Shown: in pieces, positions 26,368 through 35,638 of the stretch
How positions within the stretch are numbered: position 1 is the stretch's first letter
How the letters are laid out: the number at the start of each line of letters is the position of its first letter
Made by a program: the position numbers and the translations under genes
Notes under the pieces: model-generated
Databases searched by the model: none
Told to the model about the DNA's origin: nothing
Seen by the model: the letters and a program-made list of their open reading frames with translations, nothing else
NCBI RefSeq assembly: GCF_001870435.1
Contig: NZ_MDDR01000037.1
Coordinates: 372,001-436,000, forward strand
Reading direction: 5' to 3'
Origin: Pseudomonas costantinii
GTDB taxonomy: Bacteria > Pseudomonadota > Gammaproteobacteria > Pseudomonadales > Pseudomonadaceae
Length of the DNA stretch: 64,000 bases

Positions 26368-27938
26368 AAGAGGGCTTTCGCCAGGCCATGGCCTGGTTGC
26401 ACACCTGGGCCGGTTTGATCTTTGGCTGGCTGCTGTTTGCGATTTTCCTGACCGGTACCTTGTCCTATTTCAAGGACGAAATTACCCACTGGATGCAGCC
26501 CGAAGTGCAGGCCTATCCATTGGACGATGCGCGCAGCCTGAGCGTCGCCCAAGCCTACCTGCAGCAACAGGCGCCGAATGCCGCACGCTGGTTTATCACC
26601 CTGCCGGACAGCCGCGACCCCGGTTTATCAGTGATGTGGCAAGACAAGATCGACCCCGGTAAGCGCCGCAACTTCATTCAAAAAACGCTCGATCCAATCA
26701 CCGGCCAACCCATCCAGGCCCGGGAAAGCATGGGCGGCGACTTCTTCTATCGTTTTCACTACCAACTGCAAATGCCTCACCCCTGGGGCCGCTGGCTGTC
26801 GACCACCGCAGCCATGGTGATGTTCGTCGCGCTGATCACCGGCATCATCACCCACAAGAAAATCTTCAAGGACTTTTTCACCTTTCGTCCTCGCAAGGGT
26901 CAGCGCTCCTGGCTGGATGGGCACAATGCGGTGGGCGTGTTGGTGTTGCCGTTTCACTTGATGATCACCTACAGCAGCCTGGTGATTTTCATGAGCATGG
27001 TGATGCCGGCGCCTATCGTGGCTTCCTACGGCACCGACAGTCGTGCGTTCTTCAATGCGGCGTTCCCGAGTACTAACAATGCACCCGCGCTCGGCCAGCC
27101 GGGTAAGTTGCTGCCGCTGCTGCCGATGTATAAGCAAGCGCGCGAACAATGGGCGGGCGGGCATGTCGGACGGCTAGCGGTGAATAACCCAAGTGATGTG
27201 AACGCCTCGGTCAATGTGTTTCGCGCCGGCTCTGATCGCGTGGTGCATGATTTCTCCAGTACCGTGTCTTTCAATGGCACCACGGGTGAACTGTTGCGAG
27301 TGAGCGGCGAACCGTCCCTGCCAGCGGTCATCGGCGGTAGTTTCTATGGCCTGCACATGGGCCATTTCGCCGGCCCGGTGCTGCGTTGGCTGTACTTTAT
27401 CTGCGGCCTGGCGGGCACGGCGATGATCGGCACCGGGTTGGTGATCTGGCTCGGCAAGCGCCAACTCAAGCACGCTAAAACCGGGGTCATGCCGTTTGAA
27501 CTGCGGCTGGTGGAGGTGCTGAATATCGCCAGCATGTCTGGGCTGATGATCGCCATCGCCGCATTTTTCTGGGCCAATCGACTGTTGCCGGTGAGCCTCG
27601 CCGAGCGCTCCGGCTGGGAAGTACAGACCTTCTTTATTGCCTGGGGCCTGAGTTTGTTGCACGCGGTGCTGCGTCGAGGTCGCCAGGGCTGGGTCGAGCA
27701 ATTGAGTGTCGGTGCGCTGCTGTTTGCCTCGATTCCACTGCTCAACGCAATCACCACGTCGCACCACTTGGGCGCTTCATTAGTGACAGGCGACTGGGCC
27801 ATGGCCGGCTTCGACCTGACCTGCCTGGGCAGCGGCGTGTTCCTCGCTTGGGCGGCCTGGAAGATGCAGCACCGCACGGCGCCGCAACCCAAGGCTGAAG
27901 GCGTTCGTTCGTTGACACTCAAGCAGGAGGCGAACTGA
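26364..27938 (+). CDS. PepSY-associated transmembrane protein (possible ferrisiderophore reductase)
   Basis: 524 residues with about six membrane helices. N-terminal PepSY_TM segment (MAWLHTWAGLIFGWLLFAIFLTGTLSYF), then a large periplasmic section, FHYQLQMPHPWGRWL, and HTWAG/FHYQL/NAVGVLVLPFHL-type histidines that could bind heme. Relatives (PiuB/FpvG-like) act at the inner membrane in siderophore handling, probably by reducing ferric-siderophore; that role is inferred here. Flanked by DUF3649 and DUF3325 genes, with 4-bp overlap before and none after. Confidence 0.82.
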   Translation: MKEGFRQAMAWLHTWAGLIFGWLLFAIFLTGTLSYFKDEITHWMQPEVQAYPLDDARSLSVAQAYLQQQAPNAARWFITLPDSRDPGLSVMWQDKIDPGKRRNFIQKTLDPITGQPIQARESMGGDFFYRFHYQLQMPHPWGRWLSTTAAMVMFVALITGIITHKKIFKDFFTFRPRKGQRSWLDGHNAVGVLVLPFHLMITYSSLVIFMSMVMPAPIVASYGTDSRAFFNAAFPSTNNAPALGQPGKLLPLLPMYKQAREQWAGGHVGRLAVNNPSDVNASVNVFRAGSDRVVHDFSSTVSFNGTTGELLRVSGEPSLPAVIGGSFYGLHMGHFAGPVLRWLYFICGLAGTAMIGTGLVIWLGKRQLKHAKTGVMPFELRLVEVLNIASMSGLMIAIAAFFWANRLLPVSLAERSGWEVQTFFIAWGLSLLHAVLRRGRQGWVEQLSVGALLFASIPLLNAITTSHHLGASLVTGDWAMAGFDLTCLGSGVFLAWAAWKMQHRTAPQPKAEGVRSLTLKQEAN

Positions 27939-28265
27939 ATGCTCCTCGCGCTCTTGATGTGCTACGCCGGATTTTGCGCATTGTGCCTGTCCACCGACCG
28001 CCACCACGGCGAGCTGTTGCACGGCAAACCATCGCCCGGTCGACGCTTGAGTTTGCGTGCGGCCGGTTGGTTGCTGCTGACGCTGTCGATCTGGCCGGCC
28101 GTTGCGGTCACAGGTTGGAGCCAGGGTCTGGTGGAGTGGTGCGCCGTCTTGATGCTCAGCGCATTGCTGCTGGTGCTGCTGTTGCCGTATTGGCCAAGGC
28201 TGGCCTTGATCCTGGCGGGCGTCGGCCTGTTGACCAGTCCTGTTGCGGCCTTCGCCCTATTCTGA
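27939..28265 (+). CDS. DUF3325 membrane protein
   Basis: 108 residues with three to four helices (LLALLMCYAGFCALCLSTDRHH at the start). It matches DUF3325, the usual third member of DUF3649-PepSY-DUF3325 iron operons. The start directly abuts the stop of the PepSY gene. Role unknown. Confidence 0.75.
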   Translation: MLLALLMCYAGFCALCLSTDRHHGELLHGKPSPGRRLSLRAAGWLLLTLSIWPAVAVTGWSQGLVEWCAVLMLSALLLVLLLPYWPRLALILAGVGLLTSPVAAFALF

Positions 28266-28272
28266 GCCTCTT

Positions 28273-28851
28273 ATGATGATCAGCACCCCACCGGAATCTC
28301 AAGACAGCCAGCACACGGATGCGGCCGGTGGGCGTGCGCATTTCCTGCAAGTGTTTTTGTCCCAGCGTTCGCAAATGGAAGCACTGGTCAGTCGACGTGT
28401 CGGTTGCCGCGCCACGGCCGCCGACCTGGTCCAAGATTTGTTCCTGCGCTTCTGGCGCCGGCCGCTGGTGCAGGTCGAAGAGCTCAGCACCTACCTGTTG
28501 CGTTGCGCCGGCAACATTGCCATCGACCACCTGCGCAGCGAAGGCGCCCGTGTGCGCAGCAACGAAGGCTGGCTGCCGGAACAGCAAGACAACCAGGGTT
28601 CCGAACCCCAGGCTGCGCTTGAAGCAGGCAATGATTTGCGTCATGTCGAAGCCGCCCTGCGCAGCTTGCCGGAGCGCACCCGGCAGATTTTCCTGCTCAA
28701 CCGTATTCACGGCCGCAAGTACGCGGAAATCGCCAAGGCCATGGGGTTGTCCCAAAGCGCGGTGGAAAAACATATGATGCGTGCCCTTGAAGCCTGCAAA
28801 GCCAGCCTTCGCGAACCATCTCCAGCACGCACGCCAGGGAAAGCACCGTGA
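28273..28851 (+). CDS. FecI-like ECF sigma factor
   Basis: 192 residues. Sigma-2 (RVGCRATAADLVQDLFLRFWRRP) and sigma-4 (PERTRQIFLLNRIHGRKYAEIAKAMGLSQSAVEKHMMRAL) regions mark an iron-starvation sigma of the FpvI/FecI group. It starts 7 bp after DUF3325, so it should share the upstream Fur-controlled promoter. The stop overlaps the FecR-like start (GTGA). The target is probably the TonB receptor at 30.1 kb. Confidence 0.88.
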   Translation: MMISTPPESQDSQHTDAAGGRAHFLQVFLSQRSQMEALVSRRVGCRATAADLVQDLFLRFWRRPLVQVEELSTYLLRCAGNIAIDHLRSEGARVRSNEGWLPEQQDNQGSEPQAALEAGNDLRHVEAALRSLPERTRQIFLLNRIHGRKYAEIAKAMGLSQSAVEKHMMRALEACKASLREPSPARTPGKAP

Positions 28852-29825
28852 ACGTCATCCCCACGCCCGCCCAGGAACAGGCCGCACTCGACTGGTTGAG
28901 CCTGCTGCATGATCAGCCCAGCAGTGGCGACCAAGCCACGTTCAGCCGCTGGCTGCGGGCCGACCCTGCGCATGTCGAGGCCTATTCCCAGGCCCAGGTG
29001 TTGTGGGAGTTGAGCGAAGTGCCGGCCCGCACTTTGGCGAACGAAGATGCATTGGCCTTGCAGCGCTACCTCAAGGCGATGAACACCTCGAAGCGCTCGC
29101 GCGTCGTGCGTTGGTCCGGCGCCTTGGCCATGGCCGCGTGCCTGCTGGTGATGGTGTCGATGGGCGCCGGTTGGCAGCCGTCGCGTTGGGTCGATGACTT
29201 CGGCGCCGATTACGTGACGGCGCCGGGGGAGGTGAAGACCGTGATCCTGGCCGATCAATCCCAAGTCACCTTGGATGCCGACAGCGCCATCAGCGTGGAT
29301 TTCGCCCACGGTGAACGCCACATCCAGCTGCGTCGCGGTGCGGGCTTTTTCAGCGTGACCCACACCGGCCAGTCCTTTGTGGTGGAGGCGGGCAGCGGTG
29401 AAGCGCGAGTGCTGGGCACGCAGTTCGAGGTGCGTCTGCAACCGGCTGGGGCCCAGGTCACGGTATTGTCCGGCCGGGTTGGTGTGACGCCATCCAAGCA
29501 GGGCCAGCAACAGATTCTGACGGCAGGCCAGCAAGTGACCTACGCCGAAGGTGTGGCGCAGCCCCAGCACCCGGTCGACAGCGAATCACGCCTGGCCTGG
29601 CGTGAGGGTTGGCTCAATTACTACAAGGCGCCGTTGGCCGATGTGGTCAAGGACCTGGGGCGCTATTACCCAGGTCGCATTCTGTTGCTCAACGATGAAC
29701 TCGCTACCAAGCGCGTCAGCGGCAGCTTTCCCAGCAAAGACCCGCAGGCGGTGCTGAATGCCTTGCAAGCGGTGTTGGGGTTCGAGCAGCACAGCGTGTT
29801 GGGTCGGATGATTGTGTTGCGTTAG
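28848..29825 (+). CDS. FecR-like anti-sigma factor
   Basis: 325 residues. DUF4880/FecR_N domain (ALDWLSLLHDQPSSGDQATFSRWLRADPAHVEAYSQAQ), one membrane helix at about 88-105 (WSGALAMAACLLVMVSMGAGW), then a periplasmic FecR domain (YVTAPGEVKTVILADQSQVTLDADSAISVDF) and a C-terminal STN-like segment (VVKDLGRYYPGRILLLNDELATKRVSGSF). Controls the sigma factor encoded just upstream. GTG start, 4-bp overlap. Confidence 0.9.
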   Translation: MNVIPTPAQEQAALDWLSLLHDQPSSGDQATFSRWLRADPAHVEAYSQAQVLWELSEVPARTLANEDALALQRYLKAMNTSKRSRVVRWSGALAMAACLLVMVSMGAGWQPSRWVDDFGADYVTAPGEVKTVILADQSQVTLDADSAISVDFAHGERHIQLRRGAGFFSVTHTGQSFVVEAGSGEARVLGTQFEVRLQPAGAQVTVLSGRVGVTPSKQGQQQILTAGQQVTYAEGVAQPQHPVDSESRLAWREGWLNYYKAPLADVVKDLGRYYPGRILLLNDELATKRVSGSFPSKDPQAVLNALQAVLGFEQHSVLGRMIVLR

Positions 29826-30074
29826 GTACATTCAGGGTCCGTTTTACCCCTCTCTACTCCTCACTCGGTCTCTGTAAGCCGCGCCTATCGCTGCATGCAG
29901 ACCTTTCACCGAACCTTCATCGCAATTGCCAAAACCTGTCACCAAACGGTTACACGCGGCGTGGATCATCCCCGGGTTCCTGAGCGAGTGGTCAGGAAGG
30001 ATCGCGTCGTCTGTCAGTCCAGGCCCGGCGCAACTGCCCCATACAACAGATCAATGTAAGTAAGGGATCTACCC

Positions 30075-32315
30075 GTGAACTACAACAATCTATCTGCCCT
30101 GCTTTTAGCAGCTGGCCTGGGTGGCTTTGCGCCGCTGGTTTTGGCGGACGACGCTCAGGACGTGGGTTCGGTGAATGTCGCCGGCAAACAAACCCTGGGC
30201 AACGGCCATATGATTCGGGAGGAAAGTGCCAAGGCGCGGTCGACGGTGACCAAGGAAGCCATGGATGAAATGTCGTCGACCGCCAACGCCATCGACAAAC
30301 TCAAATACACACCGGGCATCAACGTTTCCAGTGACGACGCCAGCGGTACCAGCGGCACCAACTTCACCATGCGCGGGATGAACTCCGACCAGATCGGGGT
30401 TTCCGTCGACGGCGTGCCGATCAACGATTCGGGCAACTACAGCGTTTATTCAAACCAGATGGGCGACCCGGAAAACCTCGCTGAAGTATTTGTCACCCAG
30501 GGTTCCTCCGAGGCGGACGGCCCGCACATCGGCTCCAGCGGTGGCAACATCGGCATGATCACCCTTCGGCCGACCAAGGAGTCCGGGGTTTTCGCCAAAC
30601 AGATCGTCGGTGCCAATGCCCTGCGCAAGACCTTCGTACGGGTGAACACCGGCGATTTCGGTGGCCTTAAGACTTGGGTGTCGGCGTCTCACCTTGAAGG
30701 TGACAAGTGGCGCGGTAGCGGCACCCTGCGCAGCGACAAAGTCGAGTGGAGCAGCCTGTTCGAAGACGGCAACGGCAACTCGACCCTGGCCACGGTGAAG
30801 TACAACAACCAGGAAAACTACAACTACAACACGCTGAGCAAAGCGCAATTCGAGAGCGAAGGGCGACGTAAGGATTACTCGGAAACGCCGGTCTACAAGT
30901 CGGGTTTGCTGTCTGCGTCCTACAAGCTCAACCGTAACCCGTTCGAAAGCGTCAACGCCACGCTCACCCAGCGCTGGCGCCTGCAAGACAACCTGTCGCT
31001 GACAGTCACCCCGTATTACTACTGGGCCAACGGTGGCAGTTTCAGCGGTCAGACTGCCTCCAACCTGGGGCCAAAGACCGATAAGGCCGGCAACTACGAC
31101 CTGAGCAACCTGAAGTCGGCCAACTACTACCGTCCATCGTGGACCGAAACCTGGCGCCCTGGCGTCACCGCCAAAATGAAGTGGGACATCAACGAAGAAC
31201 ACAGCCTGGACTATGGCTACTGGTATGAACGCGCTCGCCAGCGCCAGACACAGCCATTTATCGGGATCAACAGCGAAGGCGCACCCAGCGATGTATGGGG
31301 TGACTACAACAGCGGCGGCCAGGTGGTCGACAAAAACGGCGCGACCGTACAAGGCCGCCACTACTACACCATCACCCCGGCACAAAAACTCTGGGTCCAG
31401 GACAGCTGGCAAGCCACGCCGGACCTGAGCTTTGTCGGTGGGGTGGCGTACCAATACGTCGAGCGCGACGGCAACAACCTGGGCAGCCTGTACGACAAAC
31501 CGGAAAAACGTAACACCCGTTACCACCAGTTCTTGCCGAACTTCAGCGCCAAGTACCAGGTCGACGAGAGCAACCAGGCGTTCTACAACGTCACCCGCAA
31601 CATGCGCACGCCACCGAACTATGTGCTGTACAACAAGGGCGACTCCGTCAGCCTGAAGCCTGAATTGAGCTGGAACCAAGAGTTGGGCTGGCGCTACACC
31701 GAAGACGCCATGGCGCTGAGCGCGACCCTGTTCTACATCAGCTTTAAGGATCGCCAACTGTCGACCACCGACCTGAACGGTGACTACGCGGTGATCAACG
31801 TCGGCAAAGTCGACAACAAAGGCCTGGAGTTGGAGTGGAGTGGTCTGTTGCCGCATAACTTCAACTACTACGCGTCTTACACCTACACCCAGTCCGAACA
31901 GAAAAATAATTTGCTGAGCAAGAACGTGCTGTTGCCGACGGCGGGCAAGCAACTGGCCAACGTGCCGGAAAACATGTTCAACCTGGTGTTCGGGTATGAC
32001 GACTCGCGTTTCTACGGCAACATCGCGGGCAAGTACGTCGGCAGTTTCTACGGTGACTTGACCAACAACGAAAAAATCGACGGCCGTACCGTGTTTGACC
32101 TGAACGCCGGTATCTACTTGCCGGTGGACAAGAAAGTCATCAAGTCGGCGACGCTGCGGTTTTCGATGCTTAACGTGTTCGACAAGGAATACTTGAGCTC
32201 GGCGCGTACCGTGTCGTTCAACTCGGCACCGGTGAACGGCTTGGCGCCAAGCACGGCGTATTACAACGTGGGTGAAGAGCGTACGGCGATGGTGTCGCTG
32301 GAAGCCAACTTCTAA
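30075..32315 (+). CDS. TonB-dependent receptor without an STN domain
   Basis: 746 residues. Signal peptide ends near FAPLVLADD; the mature protein goes almost straight into a plug domain (about residues 50-165: TPGINVSSDDASGTSGTNFTMRGMNSDQIGVSVDGVPIND), then a barrel to the terminal Phe. There is no room for the roughly 80-residue STN domain. Ligand unknown; the Fur-linked neighbours suggest an iron source. GTG start after AAGGGA. 249 bp separate it from the FecR-like gene, room for its own sigma-dependent promoter, which I could not identify. Confidence 0.9.
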   Translation: MNYNNLSALLLAAGLGGFAPLVLADDAQDVGSVNVAGKQTLGNGHMIREESAKARSTVTKEAMDEMSSTANAIDKLKYTPGINVSSDDASGTSGTNFTMRGMNSDQIGVSVDGVPINDSGNYSVYSNQMGDPENLAEVFVTQGSSEADGPHIGSSGGNIGMITLRPTKESGVFAKQIVGANALRKTFVRVNTGDFGGLKTWVSASHLEGDKWRGSGTLRSDKVEWSSLFEDGNGNSTLATVKYNNQENYNYNTLSKAQFESEGRRKDYSETPVYKSGLLSASYKLNRNPFESVNATLTQRWRLQDNLSLTVTPYYYWANGGSFSGQTASNLGPKTDKAGNYDLSNLKSANYYRPSWTETWRPGVTAKMKWDINEEHSLDYGYWYERARQRQTQPFIGINSEGAPSDVWGDYNSGGQVVDKNGATVQGRHYYTITPAQKLWVQDSWQATPDLSFVGGVAYQYVERDGNNLGSLYDKPEKRNTRYHQFLPNFSAKYQVDESNQAFYNVTRNMRTPPNYVLYNKGDSVSLKPELSWNQELGWRYTEDAMALSATLFYISFKDRQLSTTDLNGDYAVINVGKVDNKGLELEWSGLLPHNFNYYASYTYTQSEQKNNLLSKNVLLPTAGKQLANVPENMFNLVFGYDDSRFYGNIAGKYVGSFYGDLTNNEKIDGRTVFDLNAGIYLPVDKKVIKSATLRFSMLNVFDKEYLSSARTVSFNSAPVNGLAPSTAYYNVGEERTAMVSLEANF

Positions 32316-32320
32316 GCCAA

Positions 32321-32409
32321 ATGTGGAGGGGCTTGGCCTGCGATGCAGACACCTCGGTATGTCAGCCTCACCGCGGTGAGGCTATCGCAGGCAAGCCAGC
32401 TCCCACACA
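32321..32409. repeat. REPIN-like repeat, family A copy 1
   Basis: Arms of the form GGCTTGGCCTGCGATG and ATCGCAGGCAAGCCAGCTC face each other. A perfect 20-bp palindrome AGCCTCACCGCGGTGAGGCT (32364-32383) lies between them. It sits after the receptor gene, before the convergent glutaredoxin gene. Confidence 0.8.
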
Positions 32410-32432
32410 AGCCAGCTTTCACAGCGTTTGGG

Positions 32433-32783
32433 TTACTTCAAGGCCGCCATAATTGCTTCTGGGTTGTAATCGCGAATCAGCGTTCCATTCACATCCACAA
32501 ACGGAATCCCGCCTCCGCCCAACGCCTCATACGCCTTGCGCGCCTGGGCGTCCTTTTCGATATCGAACGCCTGGTACGGAATACCTTTCTGGTCCAGAAA
32601 GCGGCGGATCTGCTTGCAGTACCCGCACCACTCGGTGAAATAGAGCACCACACGCGCCGAAGTGCGTACCTGCTCCGAAACCACCTGCGAGGGGTTGAAC
32701 AGCCGCTCGATCTTGCCCCAGTTCTGGATAACCACCACGACCAGCAACACCAACAGGACTTTCTTGAGGACCCCGCCGAGCAT
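32433..32783 (-). CDS. Membrane-anchored glutaredoxin-like protein
   Basis: 116 residues: an N-terminal membrane helix (VLKKVLLVLLVVVVIQNW), then a thioredoxin fold with the redox motif WCGYC and a GIPFVDVNG cis-Pro loop. Probably reduces disulfides or mixed disulfides at the membrane. Start overlaps the yejK stop by one base (TGATG), so translation is coupled. Confidence 0.82.
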   Translation of the reverse strand: MLGGVLKKVLLVLLVVVVIQNWGKIERLFNPSQVVSEQVRTSARVVLYFTEWCGYCKQIRRFLDQKGIPYQAFDIEKDAQARKAYEALGGGGIPFVDVNGTLIRDYNPEAIMAALK

Positions 32784-33787
32784 CAGTTACGGCGCTTGAG
32801 CTGGTCGGTCAGTTGGGTCGGCAGGCCTTTGATGATCAAGGTGCCGGCGGCTTCGTCGTACTCGATCTTGTCGCCCAGCAGGTGTGCTTCAAAGCTGATG
32901 GACAGGCCTTCGGCGCGACCGGTGAAGCGGCGGAACTGGTTGAGGGTGCGTTTGTCGGCCGGGATCTCCGGTGACAGGCCGTAATCCTTGTTGCGGATAT
33001 GGTCGTAGAACGCTTTTGGCCGATCTTCATCGATCAAGCCCGAGAGTTCTTCCAGGCCCATAGGCTCGCCGAGCTTGGCCTGGCTGCTGGCGTAGTCCAC
33101 CAGGGTTTTGGTTTTTTCGCGGGCGGATTCGTCCGGCAGGTCTTCGCTTTCGACGAAGTCGCTGAACGCCTTGAGCAGGGTACGGGTTTCGCCCGGGCCG
33201 TCGACGCCTTCCTGGCAGCCGATAAAGTCGCGGAAGTATTCCGAGACCTTCTTGCCGTTCTTGCCCTTGATAAAGGAGATGTACTGCTTGGACTGCTTGT
33301 TGTTCTGCCACTCGGAAATGTTGACCCGTGCTGCTAGGTGCAGTTGGCCCAGGTCCAGGTGGCGCGAGGGGGTTACGTCCAGCTCGTCGGTCACCGCCAC
33401 GCCTTCGCTGTGGTGCAGCAGGGCGATGGCCAGGTAATCAGTCATGCCTTGTTGGTAATGGGCAAATAGCACATGACCACCGGTGGAGAGATTGGATTCT
33501 TCCATCAGCTTTTGCAGGTGCTCGACCGCCGTACGGCTGAAGGTGGTGAAATCCTGGCCACCGTCGAAATACTCCTTCAACCAGCCGCTGAACGGGTGCG
33601 CGCCGGACTCGGCATGGAAGAAACCCCAGGCCTTGCCTTGTTTGGCGTTGTAGCTCTCGTTGAGGTCGGCAAGCATGTTCTCGATGGCGGCCGATTCGGA
33701 CAGCTCCGAATCGCGGGCGTGGAGAACTGCGGGTGTGCCGTCGGGTTTTTTGTCGATCAGGTGGACGATGCAATGACGGATCGGCAT
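32783..33787 (-). CDS. yejK: Nucleoid-associated protein YejK (NdpA family)
   Basis: 334 residues, standard length for the 37-kDa nucleoid-associated family. Starts MPIRHCIVHLIDKKPDGTPAV (ATG at 33787); 75 further upstream bases are in frame but lack family sequence. The conserved central GHVLFAHYQQGMTDYLAIALL and FIGCQEGVDGPGETRTLL blocks are present. Binds DNA; role poorly defined. Divergent from hupN, another nucleoid protein. Confidence 0.9.
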   Translation of the reverse strand: MPIRHCIVHLIDKKPDGTPAVLHARDSELSESAAIENMLADLNESYNAKQGKAWGFFHAESGAHPFSGWLKEYFDGGQDFTTFSRTAVEHLQKLMEESNLSTGGHVLFAHYQQGMTDYLAIALLHHSEGVAVTDELDVTPSRHLDLGQLHLAARVNISEWQNNKQSKQYISFIKGKNGKKVSEYFRDFIGCQEGVDGPGETRTLLKAFSDFVESEDLPDESAREKTKTLVDYASSQAKLGEPMGLEELSGLIDEDRPKAFYDHIRNKDYGLSPEIPADKRTLNQFRRFTGRAEGLSISFEAHLLGDKIEYDEAAGTLIIKGLPTQLTDQLKRRN

Positions 33788-34183
33788 AGGCTTCTCGGCT
33801 GGTTGAAGGGGAGCGGTTGGCCCCCCCAAAAAGTCGCCCAGTGTACCGCACCCGTTGGCCAAGACACGCTTGGAAGGCTGTTTTGGGCGACCTCCGACGG
33901 CCTATATGCCTTTTTTTCACGGTTTAGAGCGATAAAGCTGACCAAATGGCTAGGTAGAGGCGGATATTTCCCCGTCTCTGTGCTAGTTTTGCCCCGTCTT
34001 ACGCCAAGTCTCGGCGTTAAGCGTGCATTCAGCATCTGTCAGGTCGAACCAATCCCCGTTTCAAGCATCTATAACCCCGATCTCCGTGGTTATAGCCTGG
34101 GGTGCCAGGCCATGACGGTCGGGCTCGATGGCTGACACTGCACTCTGCAATCCATATGAATTTGATAGGGAAGGAACACCACA
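33788..34183. other. Non-coding interval between yejK and hupN, with a hairpin
   Basis: 396 bp without a supported gene, presumably divergent promoters and the hupN leader. CTATAACC (34069-34076) and GGTTATAG (34088-34095) form an 8-bp stem with an 11-base loop, about 90 bp before hupN. Nothing else stands out. Confidence 0.5.
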
Positions 34184-34465
34184 ATGGCTATTACTAAAGA
34201 CCAACTGATCGCTGATCTGGCTGAAGCAGTAGACGCACCGAAAACTACCGTGCGCGCTCTGCTGGACCAACTGAGCCAGATCGTTGCTGATCAGCTGGAA
34301 AACGGCGGCGAAATCACTCTGCCAGGCGTTGGCAAACTGAAAGTGACCGAGCGTCCTGCCCGTACTGGCCGTAACCCTTCGACTGGCGCTGCCATCGAAA
34401 TCGCTGCCAAGAAAGTTATCAAGCTGGTTGTGGCCAAAGGCCTGACCGACGCTGTTAACAAGTAA
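34184..34465 (+). CDS. hupN: HU-family DNA-binding protein
   Basis: 93 residues, basic. The beta-arm motif RPARTGRNPSTGAAIEI contains the intercalating Pro. A nucleoid architecture protein that bends DNA. Its place between yejK and rlmF-valS matches the location of P. putida hupN; Pseudomonas has several HU paralogues, so the symbol rests on synteny. Strong GGAAGGA ribosome-binding site. Confidence 0.88.
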   Translation: MAITKDQLIADLAEAVDAPKTTVRALLDQLSQIVADQLENGGEITLPGVGKLKVTERPARTGRNPSTGAAIEIAAKKVIKLVVAKGLTDAVNK

Positions 34466-34473
34466 GACGCAGC

Positions 34474-34514
34474 AAAAAAAACCGTGCTCCGGAGCGATCC
34501 GGGCACGGTTTTTT
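34474..34514. terminator. Intrinsic terminator between hupN and rlmF
   Basis: AAAAAACCGTGC and GCACGGTTTTTT arms with a short inner CCGG pairing; T-run on the hupN strand and A-run opposite, serving both convergent genes. Confidence 0.9.
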
Positions 34515-34543
34515 GTTGCCTGCGTTTTTACTGTGATGAAGGG

Positions 34544-35563
34544 CTAGTCACGGACCCAGCGCTGGCGCCAGATTTGCTGTTCGTTTTTGGTCTGGAACGT
34601 CCAGGCTACAAAACGGCTTTGTTTCTGGCCTTGGGACATCTCCACTACCTGGCTTTCCAGCACGCCGGCTTTTTTCAGCGCTGTCTCGATCACAGGCAAG
34701 TTGGAGGCTTTTGACACCAGGGTGCTAAACCACAACACCTTGTGGGCAAAATGCGCGCTTTCAGCGATCAGCTGTGTCACAAAGCGTGCTTCGCCGCCTT
34801 CACACCACAACTCCGCCGACTGACCGCCGAAGTTCAGTACTGGCAACTTGCGTTTTGGGTCTGCCTTGCCCAAGGCGCGCCACTTGCGTTCGCTGCCCTT
34901 AGTGGCTTCGTCCATGGATGCGTGGAACGGCGGGTTGCACATGGTCAGGTCAAAGCGCTCACCCGGCTCCAGCAAGCCCAGCAGGATCTGCTTGGGGTTG
35001 GTTTGCTGGCGCAGTTGAATGACCTTGCTCAGGTCATTGGACTGCACGATCGCCTTGGCGGCCGCCACAGCAATAGGGTCGACTTCCGAGCCCAGGAAGT
35101 TCCAGCGGTATTCCATATAGCCAATCAGCGGGTAGACGCAGTTGGCGCCCATGCCGATGTCCAGCACCTTGACGATCGAGCCGCGCGGGATCTTGCCGTC
35201 GTTGACGCTCGCCAGCAGGTCGGCGAGGAAGTGCACGTAGTCGGCACGCCCTGGTACCGGCGGGCACAGGTAGTCCGCCGGAATGTCCCAATGCTGGATG
35301 CCATAGAACGCCTTGAGCAACGCCCGGTTGAATACACGCACCGCATCAGGGCTGGCGAAGTCGATGCTTTCCTTACCGTAAGGGTTGAGGATCACGAACT
35401 TCGCCAGTTCTGGCGTGGTCTTGATCAACGCCGGGAAGTCGTAACGGCCCGTGTGACGGTTGCGCGGGTGCAGGGTAGCTTCTTTGCGCGGCACCACGGG
35501 TTTGGCCGTGGCGGCGGTTTTAGGCTTCTTGCGCGGTGGTTTAGGTGTGCTGGGGGCGGTCAT
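34544..35563 (-). CDS. rlmF: 23S rRNA (adenine-1618-N6)-methyltransferase
   Basis: 339 residues. SAM-dependent N6-methylation of A1618. A basic N-terminal tail (PKPPRKKPKTAATAK) precedes a Rossmann methyltransferase with the SAM motif VLDIGMGANCVYPLIG and the catalytic NPPF motif (CNPPFHAS). ATG at 35563 preferred; a GTG 48 bases upstream is in frame. Confidence 0.92.
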   Translation of the reverse strand: MTAPSTPKPPRKKPKTAATAKPVVPRKEATLHPRNRHTGRYDFPALIKTTPELAKFVILNPYGKESIDFASPDAVRVFNRALLKAFYGIQHWDIPADYLCPPVPGRADYVHFLADLLASVNDGKIPRGSIVKVLDIGMGANCVYPLIGYMEYRWNFLGSEVDPIAVAAAKAIVQSNDLSKVIQLRQQTNPKQILLGLLEPGERFDLTMCNPPFHASMDEATKGSERKWRALGKADPKRKLPVLNFGGQSAELWCEGGEARFVTQLIAESAHFAHKVLWFSTLVSKASNLPVIETALKKAGVLESQVVEMSQGQKQSRFVAWTFQTKNEQQIWRQRWVRD

Positions 35564-35638
35564 GGGCTGCGTCGATTCTGGGGTTGTTTCAAAAGTGGCG
35601 GCTATTGTCACACATTCCTGGGCCGACCTCGTTCAAAT

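Noticed and set aside
29826..30074. ECF sigma promoter upstream of the 746-residue receptor
   Set aside because: Several partial matches such as GGAA...CGTC exist, but none has convincing spacing or a known reference in this sigma group.
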